In this document: in pieces, positions 23,916 through 30,657 of the stretch
Numbering within the stretch: position 1 is the stretch's first letter
Layout of the letters: each line of letters opens with the position of its first letter
From: an uncultured Eubacteriales bacterium
Lineage (GTDB): Bacteria > Bacillota > Clostridia > Christensenellales > Aristaeellaceae
NCBI GenBank assembly: GCA_902773895.1
Contig: CACYGB010000001.1
Location: forward strand, 1-61,612
Direction: 5' to 3'
Length of the DNA stretch: 61,612 nucleotides
Notes under the pieces: model-generated
Seen by the model: the letters and a program-made list of their open reading frames with translations, nothing else
Databases searched by the model: none
Told to the model about the DNA's origin: nothing
Program-made: the position numbers and the translations under genes

Positions 23916-25277
23916 TCAGCGGCACGGCCTGTCCGGCAGCGCGGACACACCGTCTTCTTCCTCCACAGCAAAGCAGCGGTCCACGCCGTAATACCGGAAG
24001 CAGCGGATCACCGCTTCGTCGATCCTTTCGCCGCACACGGCCAAGGGAACAGCCGGCGGGCAGCCCGCATACGCGTCGGCCAGGACGCGCCCCAGGCTGT
24101 CGGCTATCGGGATTTCCCGGCACGGGCTCATCATGGCCTGCCGGATGCTCATCACCCGCTGCGGACGGGGCATCGCCGGCGGCGTATCCCGCAGCGGCGC
24201 GCGCCGGGGGATCGCCGTCAGCGCGTCGTACAGCCGCTCCAGCGTTTCCTCCCCCTGATCCGGGGTCAGCATCATGGTCAGAAAATCCGGGTCGGAAAAC
24301 TCGCATTCCATGTTCCGCCGCCGCAATTCATCGTGCAATTGATGACCCGTATATCCATACGCCTTGGCGGACAGGGTGATCTTCAGCGGTTCATCCCCCA
24401 TCAGCACATAGCCGTGGGCCGCCAGCGCGTCCTTCAGGGCGGCGGTCTTTTGCGCGAACGCCGCCAGGCGCTGCCGGTATCCCCCGGCCAGGTACGCGTT
24501 GCAGGCGTCCAGGGACTGCAGGATCAGGTAAGAAGGGCTGGTGGAAGCGAACAGCGCCAGCGCCCGCTCCGCCTGATCCCCAAACAGCGCGGGGGCCTGT
24601 TTCCCGACGTGCAGGTAGGCCCCGCCGGTCAGCACCGGCAGCGTTTTATGGGCCGAATCGCAGGCCAGGTCCGCCCCCAGCGCGATGGGATGCCGGTCCA
24701 GGAATTGCAGGTACGCGCCGTGGGCGTTGTCCACCAGCAGCGGCACCCGGAAGCGCCGGCACACCGCGGACAAGGCGGCAATATCCGCCGTATGCCCCAG
24801 ATAATCGGGAGAAGTGATGAACACGGCGGCCGGCAGCTCCCGGCAGCCCGCCAGGGCCGTCTCCAGGGCCAGTGCCGGAACCGGGCAGGAAATCAGATCG
24901 CTGCCGTACAGCCACTGCACGTCCAGATCCAGCAGGGCCGCCGCCGTCATCAGCGTCCTGTGGGCGTTTCGCCCGGCCAAGATCCGCCGGGTGCGCCCCT
25001 CAGCCCGAAGCAGAGCCAGGTACAGCATGGCCCGGATGCACAGGGACGAACCCTCCGCGGAGTACAGCGTCCGCGCCGTTCCAAACAGGGCCGCCGCGTT
25101 TTCTTCGCTTTCCCGGATGATCCCCGACGCGTGATACAGCACGTCGGCGCCGGAAACCTCGGTAATATCCAGCGCTTCAATCCCCAGGGGGCCCCTTCCC
25201 TTATGGCCCGGCATGTGCAGGCGCAAAGGGGCGCTTTCCCCGTACCGCCTGACAAAATCACAGATCGGGGTGTTCAT
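23916..25277 (-). CDS. Orn/Lys/Arg decarboxylase-like PLP enzyme (YaaO/SpeA type)
   Basis: A 453-residue fold-type I PLP enzyme of the short basic-amino-acid decarboxylase group. LRLHMPGHKGRGP is the family opening. VDNAHGAYLQF holds the PLP-contacting Asp and His, CDSAHKTLPVLTGGAYLH holds the Schiff-base Lys, and a C-terminal domain (PADRxx-type, SPCREIPIADSLGRVLADA) closes the protein. In Firmicutes such genes are called yaaO or speA; the substrate (arginine, lysine or none) cannot be told from sequence. The ATG overlaps the scfB stop by 4 nt (ATGA) with no strong ribosome-binding site, so its translation probably depends on scfB. Confidence 0.88.
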   Translation of the reverse strand: MNTPICDFVRRYGESAPLRLHMPGHKGRGPLGIEALDITEVSGADVLYHASGIIRESEENAAALFGTARTLYSAEGSSLCIRAMLYLALLRAEGRTRRILAGRNAHRTLMTAAALLDLDVQWLYGSDLISCPVPALALETALAGCRELPAAVFITSPDYLGHTADIAALSAVCRRFRVPLLVDNAHGAYLQFLDRHPIALGADLACDSAHKTLPVLTGGAYLHVGKQAPALFGDQAERALALFASTSPSYLILQSLDACNAYLAGGYRQRLAAFAQKTAALKDALAAHGYVLMGDEPLKITLSAKAYGYTGHQLHDELRRRNMECEFSDPDFLTMMLTPDQGEETLERLYDALTAIPRRAPLRDTPPAMPRPQRVMSIRQAMMSPCREIPIADSLGRVLADAYAGCPPAVPLAVCGERIDEAVIRCFRYYGVDRCFAVEEEDGVSALPDRPCR

Positions 25278-26653
25278 TCTTCCACGGCCTTGGCCGCCTC
25301 CACCATGATGGCACATTCCATGCGTTTTTTGAACAGCTCGCAGCCGTATTCGTAAACCCCGCGCACCGAGCCGGTGGCGTGATACGCGTTGGCGGCGCAC
25401 CCGCCGGAGCAGTACAGCCGCGCCCAGCAATCCCGGCACGCCTCCCGGGCATACACGTTGCAGGCGGCGAATTCGTTTCGCACGTCAGGGTTCGTGACGC
25501 CCTGCCACACGTCGCCCAGCCGGAACGCTTCCTCCCCCACGAACTGATGGCAGGGATACAGATCGCCCCAGGGCGTCACAGCCATGTATTCCGTGCCGCT
25601 GCCGCAGCCGGAAATGCGCTTGTAGATGCAGGGGCCGCCGGACAGGTCGATCATATAATGATAGAAGGTGAAGGGACGGCCTTCCTTTCTTCTTTTGATC
25701 ATCAGCTCCGCCAGCTTTTCATACTGCTCCATCACGATGGGCAGATCGTCCTTCGTCAGCGCCGAAGGGTCGTCCGGCGCGCAAACCACCGGCTCCATGC
25801 TCAGTTCCGTAAAGCCCAGATCCAGCATAGTTTCAATATCCCGCAGGAAATCGGGATTGGCGTGGGTGAAGGTGCCCCGCATATAATAGTTTTTGCCGCC
25901 CCGGGCCTTCACCAGCTTCTGGAATTTGGGCACGATCCTCTCCCAGCTTCCGTTGCCGGCGTAATCCACCCGGAACCGGTCGTGGATCTCCTTTCGGCCG
26001 TCCAGGGACAGCACCACGTTGCTGCATTCCCGGTTGGCAAAGTCGATCACGTCGTCGTCGATCAGCATCCCGTTGGTGGTCAGGGTAAAGCGGAAATTCT
26101 TTCCCTTTTCCTTTTCGATGCTGCGGGCGTAAGCCACCAGGCGCTTTACCACGTCGAAATTCATCAGCGGTTCGCCGCCGAAGAAATCCACCTCCAGGTT
26201 CCGCCGCGTGCCGGAATGGGCCACCAGGAAATCCAGCGCCTGCCTGCCCACTTCAAAGCTCATCAGCGCACGTTCCCCGTGGTATTTCCCCTGGCTGGCG
26301 AAGCAATAGGAGCAGTTCAGGTTGCAGGTGTGGGCCACGTGCAGGCACAGGGCCTTCACCACGCCGTCGGTTTTCTTTTTCAGCTCCCCGGCCATGGGCG
26401 CGAAGGTGTCCGGGGTAAACAGCTGGCCCTTTTCCTTCAGGTCGGTCACCTGGTCGTAGCACGCCGCGATTTCTTCCGCCGTCACGCCCTCAGCGCCGGC
26501 ATACTTTTCCGCCAGGGCGGAAACAATGCCGTCCCGGCTCTTTTCTTCGTAGAGGGCGATAACGTCGTAGGCGATGTCGTCCACCACGTGCACGCCGCCG
26601 GAGCAGGTGTCGATGACGATGGGCAGTCCGCCCAGTTTATACTGATGAATCAT
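25274..26653 (-). CDS. scfB: SCIFF-peptide radical SAM maturase
   Basis: A 459-residue SPASM-type radical SAM enzyme that forms thioether (sactionine-type) crosslinks in the SCIFF peptide. An N-terminal RRE-like region (~1-95) precedes the AdoMet cluster motif CNLNCSYCFA (CxxxCxxC) in HVAHTCNLNCSYCFASQG, then FFGGEPLMNF and LTTNG. The C-terminal Cys-rich SPASM region (CGSG, YPCHQFV, CNVYAREACRDCWARLYCSGGCAANAY) would hold two auxiliary 4Fe-4S clusters. Its pairing with scfA just upstream makes the call firm. The mature product's function is unknown in any organism to my knowledge. Confidence 0.95.
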   Translation of the reverse strand: MIHQYKLGGLPIVIDTCSGGVHVVDDIAYDVIALYEEKSRDGIVSALAEKYAGAEGVTAEEIAACYDQVTDLKEKGQLFTPDTFAPMAGELKKKTDGVVKALCLHVAHTCNLNCSYCFASQGKYHGERALMSFEVGRQALDFLVAHSGTRRNLEVDFFGGEPLMNFDVVKRLVAYARSIEKEKGKNFRFTLTTNGMLIDDDVIDFANRECSNVVLSLDGRKEIHDRFRVDYAGNGSWERIVPKFQKLVKARGGKNYYMRGTFTHANPDFLRDIETMLDLGFTELSMEPVVCAPDDPSALTKDDLPIVMEQYEKLAELMIKRRKEGRPFTFYHYMIDLSGGPCIYKRISGCGSGTEYMAVTPWGDLYPCHQFVGEEAFRLGDVWQGVTNPDVRNEFAACNVYAREACRDCWARLYCSGGCAANAYHATGSVRGVYEYGCELFKKRMECAIMVEAAKAVEE

Positions 26654-26681
26654 GCCTTTGGTTCCCTTTCCGAAATATCAT

Positions 26682-26708
26682 AAAAAATGCCGCCACGCGG
26701 CGGCATTT
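26682..26708 (-). terminator. strong terminator between scfA and scfB
   Basis: A perfect 10-bp stem AAATGCCGCC/GGCGGCATTT (26685-26694 with 26699-26708), a 4-nt loop and a six-T run on the minus strand. It follows the scfA stop by 13 bp and lies upstream of scfB, so most transcripts should end after the peptide gene and only read-through reaches the maturase. Confidence 0.9.
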
Positions 26709-26721
26709 CAAAGCAAAGCGA

Positions 26722-26877
26722 TTATTTGCTTTCCTTGGCCTTGTTTTCGCACTGCTGATTGGCGATACCGCAGCTGGTCTTGCAGGCAGACTGGCAAGAG
26801 GTCTGGCATTCGCCGCAGCCGCCGTTCTTGGCGCTTTCGCACAGGTTGCGGGTATTCAGGGTCTGAATGTGTTTCAT
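26722..26877 (-). CDS. scfA: SCIFF precursor peptide (six Cys in forty-five residues)
   Basis: A 51-residue ribosomal peptide precursor. The opening MKHIQTLNTRNLCES is near invariant in the family. The Cys-rich core (GCGECQTSCQSACKTSCG) and the Cys in QQCENK are the residues that ScfB crosslinks. The ATG at 26877 follows GGGAGG; an ATG nine codons upstream covers that site and is rejected. A consensus promoter precedes it and a strong terminator follows it. SCIFF is nearly universal in Clostridia and mostly absent elsewhere, so it is a good lineage marker. Confidence 0.96.
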   Translation of the reverse strand: MKHIQTLNTRNLCESAKNGGCGECQTSCQSACKTSCGIANQQCENKAKESK

Positions 26878-26915
26878 TGGAATAAACCTCCCGTTGATCA
26901 GCAAATTTTCAATTT

Positions 26916-26944
26916 ATTGTAGCACAGCCAACCGGGAAAGTCAA
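26916..26944 (-). promoter_or_regulatory. promoter of scfA
   Basis: Minus strand TTGACT (26939-26944), 17-bp spacer, TACAAT (26916-26921), about 39 bp before the peptide start codon; close to consensus, so scfA is probably well expressed. Confidence 0.85.
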
Positions 26945-26951
26945 CGCATTT

Positions 26952-27872
26952 TTATTCCAGCCCGCGCCAGGCGTAGATCACCAGCACTTCTTTTTTGCCG
27001 ACCACTTCCCGGTCGGTGCCTTTGGCGCGGCACAGCACGGTGATCGTCTGCCCCACCGGCGCGTTGCCCGTGGCGTACAGCCGTCCCCGCTGATCAATGG
27101 TAGCGATGGAGGAATCCGCGTCCACGCTCCATACCACATCCCGGTTGAACGCCGTTTTGGGGAACACCACCGCCCGCAGGAAAATGGCTTCCTTCTGCCG
27201 CACGATGTTTTCCCCCAGGACCGTCACCTTGGTGACCGGCTGCAGGATATTCAGGTGGATCTGCCGCCGGATGCCCGTTTTGGAGGTGGCCGTTACCGTG
27301 ACGCGGCCCGCTTTCAGCGGGATCAGGCGGATGGAGCCGTCGGCATTCCGCTGCAGCCGCGCCGTCTTGCCGCTGCTCACCTTCCAGGCGATGGTGCGGG
27401 CCAGGCCGGCAGGCTTCGTTACCGCCCGCAGGATTCGTTCCTTTCCCCCGGCGTACAGCCGCGCGGCGCTGGCCTGAATGGAAAAATCCCGCACCGGCGG
27501 ATACACCAGCACCGTGTATTCGGCCTTGGTGCCGTAGGTTTTCGACACGGCGGAAACGATCACGTTGGTGGCTGCCTTGATGTCCTTGCTGGTGATCAGC
27601 TGGCCTTTATCGTTGATTTTGACCAGCTTGGGGTTCAGCTTTTTGCGGGCGCTGCTTTCCACCTGCCAGGCAACCAGATGATCGGCGACCTGATCGGGAT
27701 GCAGAAACACCGCTTTCAGCTGCATGGTTTTGCCGGCAGCCAGGATGTGCATATTTTTCTCGACGGTGATTTTCAGCGCGGCGTTCGGCGCGTCCGTATC
27801 CTCCGCCCACGCCGCGGACAAAAGCAGCGCGGCGGCCGCCAATAGCATCACAAGGCGTTTCAAATGGCTCAT
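26952..27872 (-). CDS. secreted protein with bacterial Ig-like (BIG2-like) repeats
   Basis: A 306-residue exported protein. The signal peptide is clear (basic start, LVMLLAAAALLLSAAWA, cleavage near AWA-ED). The remainder is three beta-rich stretches of ~85 residues with the loose BIG2 pattern: LAAGKTMQLKAVF...LVAWQVES, LYAGGKERILRAV...TIAWKVSSG and VRQKEAIFLRAVVFP...VVWSVDADSSIATIDQRGRL. No LPxTG, SLH or other anchor is seen, so it is probably released or held non-covalently. Adhesion is a common role for such domains, but nothing here proves it. Confidence 0.75.
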   Translation of the reverse strand: MSHLKRLVMLLAAAALLLSAAWAEDTDAPNAALKITVEKNMHILAAGKTMQLKAVFLHPDQVADHLVAWQVESSARKKLNPKLVKINDKGQLITSKDIKAATNVIVSAVSKTYGTKAEYTVLVYPPVRDFSIQASAARLYAGGKERILRAVTKPAGLARTIAWKVSSGKTARLQRNADGSIRLIPLKAGRVTVTATSKTGIRRQIHLNILQPVTKVTVLGENIVRQKEAIFLRAVVFPKTAFNRDVVWSVDADSSIATIDQRGRLYATGNAPVGQTITVLCRAKGTDREVVGKKEVLVIYAWRGLE

Positions 27873-27901
27873 TCTTCCCGTTCCTTTCGCCCGTTTTTTT
27901 C

Positions 27902-27930
27902 ATTTTATCCCACTTTTTTCCCGGGGTCAA
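27902..27930 (-). promoter_or_regulatory. promoter of the Ig-like secreted protein
   Basis: Minus strand TTGACC (27925-27930), 17-bp spacer, TAAAAT (27902-27907), 30 bp before the start codon. Confidence 0.8.
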
Positions 27931-28017
27931 GGGGAAAGAACAGGCGTATTCCGGGGAAAAACCACCATTGCTTGTGGCGCTTTTCCCCCGCTTCCACAGC
28001 ATCATGGGCAAAACCCT

Positions 28018-28046
28018 TTGCAATTTCAGGAAAACTATGGTATATT
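28018..28046 (+). promoter_or_regulatory. promoter of the topoisomerase operon
   Basis: TTGCAA (28018-28023), 17-bp spacer, TATATT (28041-28046), about 70 bp before the subunit B start codon. Confidence 0.7.
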
Positions 28047-28116
28047 AAGAAATACGGTTTTCCGCGCGCCGACCGCAGGGAAAACCAGGCCAAGGAAAAA
28101 GGATGGATGGAAAACA

Positions 28117-30096
28117 ATGGCGCAGGCTTACGACGCTGGCAGCATCAAAATTCTGGAGGGGCTGGACGCGGTGCGGATGCGGCCCGGCATGTATATCGGC
28201 TCCACCGGCAGCCGGGGATTGCATCACCTGCTGTGGGAAATCGTCGATAACGCCATCGACGAGGCCATGGGCGGCTTCGCCACCGAAGTGGCCGTGACGC
28301 TGTACAAGGACGGCTCCGCCTCCGTATGGGACAACGGCCGCGGCATGCCGGTGGACAGCCATCCTGTGCTGGGCATTCCCGGGGTGGAAGTGATTTTCAC
28401 CCGGCTCCATGCCGGCGGCAAATTCGGGAACGACAACTACGCCTACTCCGGCGGCCTGCACGGCGTGGGCGCCAGCGTGGTGAACGCCCTGTCGAAATGG
28501 CTCACCGTGGATATTTTCCGGGATTGGAGCCACTTCACCCAGCGCTACGAAAATTATTATGACCCCAAAGAAAAGAAATGGAAAGCGGGGCATCCGGTCA
28601 CCGGGCTGGAAAAGGTGGGCAATACCCGCAAGCGCGGCACCCTGGTGCGCTTCCTGCCGGACGACACCGTGTTTGAGGAAACGGTGTTCAACGGCGACAC
28701 CGTGCGCCGCCGGCTGCGGGAGCTGGCTTACCTGAACAAGGGGCTGAAAATCACCTTCACCGACGAACGCACCAAGGAAGAGGGCAAGGCCTTCTGCGAA
28801 TTCTGCTTTTCCGGCGGCATCGTCGACTACGTGAAATTCCTGAACCGGGACAAAACCCCCATTCACGACGAGCCCATTTATTTTGAAGGAAAACGGGACG
28901 ACATCCTTTGCGCCGCCGCCATCCAGTACACCGACGGCTACACCGAATCCTTCATTTCCTATGTGAACAACATTCCCACCGGCGAAGGCGGCACCCATGA
29001 AACGGGCTTCCGCGCCGCGGTGACCAAGGTGCTCAACGACTATGCCCGCAAGATCGGCGCCCTGAAGGAAAAGGACAATAACCTGGCCGGCGAGGATTTC
29101 CGGGAAGGCATCACGGTGGTGCTGACCACCATGGTGAAAAATCCCCAGTTTGAGGGCCAGACCAAGGGCCGCCTGGGCAACACCGAGGTGCGCCCCGCCA
29201 TTGAAGCCATCGTCACCGAAAAAATGTACGAATTCCTGGAAAACCTGAAAAACCAGGATCTGGGCCAGAAAATCATCGAAAAAGCCGTAAAGAGCGCCAA
29301 GGTGCGGGAGGCCACCCGGAAGGCCAAAAACCTGGCCCGGGCCAAGAACGAGCTGGAAGCCGCGCCGCTGGTGGGCAAGCTGTCCGCCTGCACGGGCCGA
29401 AAAGCGGTGGACAACGAACTGTTCATCGTGGAGGGCGACAGCGCCGGCGGCAGCGCCAAGCAGGGCCGCGACCGGCGGTTCCAGGCCATTCTGCCCCTGC
29501 GCGGCAAGCCGCTCAACGCCGAGAAAAAGCGCATCGACCAGGTGCTGGCCAACGACGAATTCCGCTCCATCATCACGGCGCTGGGCACCGGCATTGCCGA
29601 GGATTTTGATTTATCCTCCCTGAAATACCACAAGGTGATCATCCTGGCCGACGCCGACCAGGACGGCGCCCATATCCGCTCCATCCTGCTGACGTTCTTC
29701 TTCCGCTATATGCGGGATCTGGTGGCGGACGGCCACGTGTTCATCGGCATGCCGCCCTTGTACGCTGTGAAGAAAAGCAGCGGCATCCAGTACGCCTACG
29801 ACGACCGGGAGCTGAAAAAGCTGACCACCGGGCTGAAGGGCTACACCCTGCAGCGCTACAAGGGCCTGGGCGAAATGAACCCGGAGCAATTGTGGGAAAC
29901 CACCATGGACCCCCAGCACCGCAAGCTGATGCAGGTGACCATCGAGGACGCGGCGGAAGCCGATTCCCTGATCACCGTGCTGATGGGCGACAAGGTGGAG
30001 CCCCGCCGGGAATACATCATCGAGCACGCCGAATTCAACAAGGCGGACCATTTTGACCAGCATATCCAGACCGCTCCGGCCGCGCCGGCCCTGTAA
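28117..30096 (+). CDS. type IIA topoisomerase subunit B (ParE/GyrB)
   Basis: A 659-residue ATPase subunit. The GHKL ATP site is seen as WEIVDNAIDEAMGG, DNGRGMPV, and the lid YSGGLHGVGASVVNALS; the transducer carries the QTKGRLGN switch loop. The TOPRIM metal site is VEGDSAGGSAKQGRDRR and ADADQDGAHIR, and the end has LQRYKGLGEMNPEQLWETTM. These features are shared by GyrB and ParE. Pairing with a subunit whose GyrA box is degenerate hints at topoisomerase IV, but a second gyrase-type pair elsewhere in the genome would have to be seen to decide. The start is the ATG at 28117, matching the MAQAYDAGSIKILEGLDAVR opening. Confidence 0.9.
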   Translation: MAQAYDAGSIKILEGLDAVRMRPGMYIGSTGSRGLHHLLWEIVDNAIDEAMGGFATEVAVTLYKDGSASVWDNGRGMPVDSHPVLGIPGVEVIFTRLHAGGKFGNDNYAYSGGLHGVGASVVNALSKWLTVDIFRDWSHFTQRYENYYDPKEKKWKAGHPVTGLEKVGNTRKRGTLVRFLPDDTVFEETVFNGDTVRRRLRELAYLNKGLKITFTDERTKEEGKAFCEFCFSGGIVDYVKFLNRDKTPIHDEPIYFEGKRDDILCAAAIQYTDGYTESFISYVNNIPTGEGGTHETGFRAAVTKVLNDYARKIGALKEKDNNLAGEDFREGITVVLTTMVKNPQFEGQTKGRLGNTEVRPAIEAIVTEKMYEFLENLKNQDLGQKIIEKAVKSAKVREATRKAKNLARAKNELEAAPLVGKLSACTGRKAVDNELFIVEGDSAGGSAKQGRDRRFQAILPLRGKPLNAEKKRIDQVLANDEFRSIITALGTGIAEDFDLSSLKYHKVIILADADQDGAHIRSILLTFFFRYMRDLVADGHVFIGMPPLYAVKKSSGIQYAYDDRELKKLTTGLKGYTLQRYKGLGEMNPEQLWETTMDPQHRKLMQVTIEDAAEADSLITVLMGDKVEPRREYIIEHAEFNKADHFDQHIQTAPAAPAL

Positions 30097-30111
30097 AAAG
30101 GAAGGAAACGC

Positions 30112-30633
30112 ATGCTGCAGAAGAACACCTCCCGCGTCACCGTGGATAAGGCGCTTTCGCTCCTGTGCCGTATTTCCGGCTGGTTCTGGGCTGTATTCTG
30201 GGTGACGATCGGGGTCGTGGGCCTTTTCCAGGTGTTGGCCGGCAAGCCGGACGCTAAGGCGGTGGACTGGGCCATGCCCTTCATCTGCCTGGGCATCGCC
30301 GCGCTGAACGTGCGGCTGATCCGCTACGCCAACAGGCTGTCCCAGCTGCTGAAGGACTTCCGGCTCTACTGCGCGGTGTTCGCCCGGGAACCGGACAAAT
30401 CCATTCCCGATCTGGCCGCTGCCCTGAACCTGCCCGCGGAAGACGTGCTCAAGCGGCTTCAAACCATGTGCAAACGCGGCTATTTCAACGGATATATCGA
30501 CTTTCAGCAGCAGCGCATGCTGCTGGATACCGCCGGCGGAGACAGCAAAGTCATCAGCTGCCCCGGCTGCGGCGCCCGCAGCGCCGTTTCCGCCCATGGG
30601 GGCCGCTGCCCCTACTGCGGTTCTCCCCTGTAA
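30112..30633 (+). CDS. unknown membrane protein with winged-helix-like and zinc-ribbon regions
   Basis: A 173-residue protein I do not recognise as a named family. Two hydrophobic helices (WFWAVFWVTIGVVGLFQVLA at ~25-44; WAMPFICLGIAALNVRLI at ~53-70) are followed by a helical region whose spacing resembles a winged helix (SIPDLAAALNLPAEDVLKRL, then MCKRGYFNGYIDFQQQRML). A C-terminal zinc ribbon follows (CPGCGARSAV...GRCPYCG, CxxC-CxxC). It starts 15 bp after the subunit B stop behind AAGGAAGGAAA and ends 24 bp before subunit A, so it is clearly part of the operon. Its soluble part should face the cytoplasm. A structural or regulatory role in topoisomerase placement is only a guess. Confidence 0.8.
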   Translation: MLQKNTSRVTVDKALSLLCRISGWFWAVFWVTIGVVGLFQVLAGKPDAKAVDWAMPFICLGIAALNVRLIRYANRLSQLLKDFRLYCAVFAREPDKSIPDLAAALNLPAEDVLKRLQTMCKRGYFNGYIDFQQQRMLLDTAGGDSKVISCPGCGARSAVSAHGGRCPYCGSPL

Positions 30634-30657
30634 ACATCCATTCTGGAGGGATCACCC

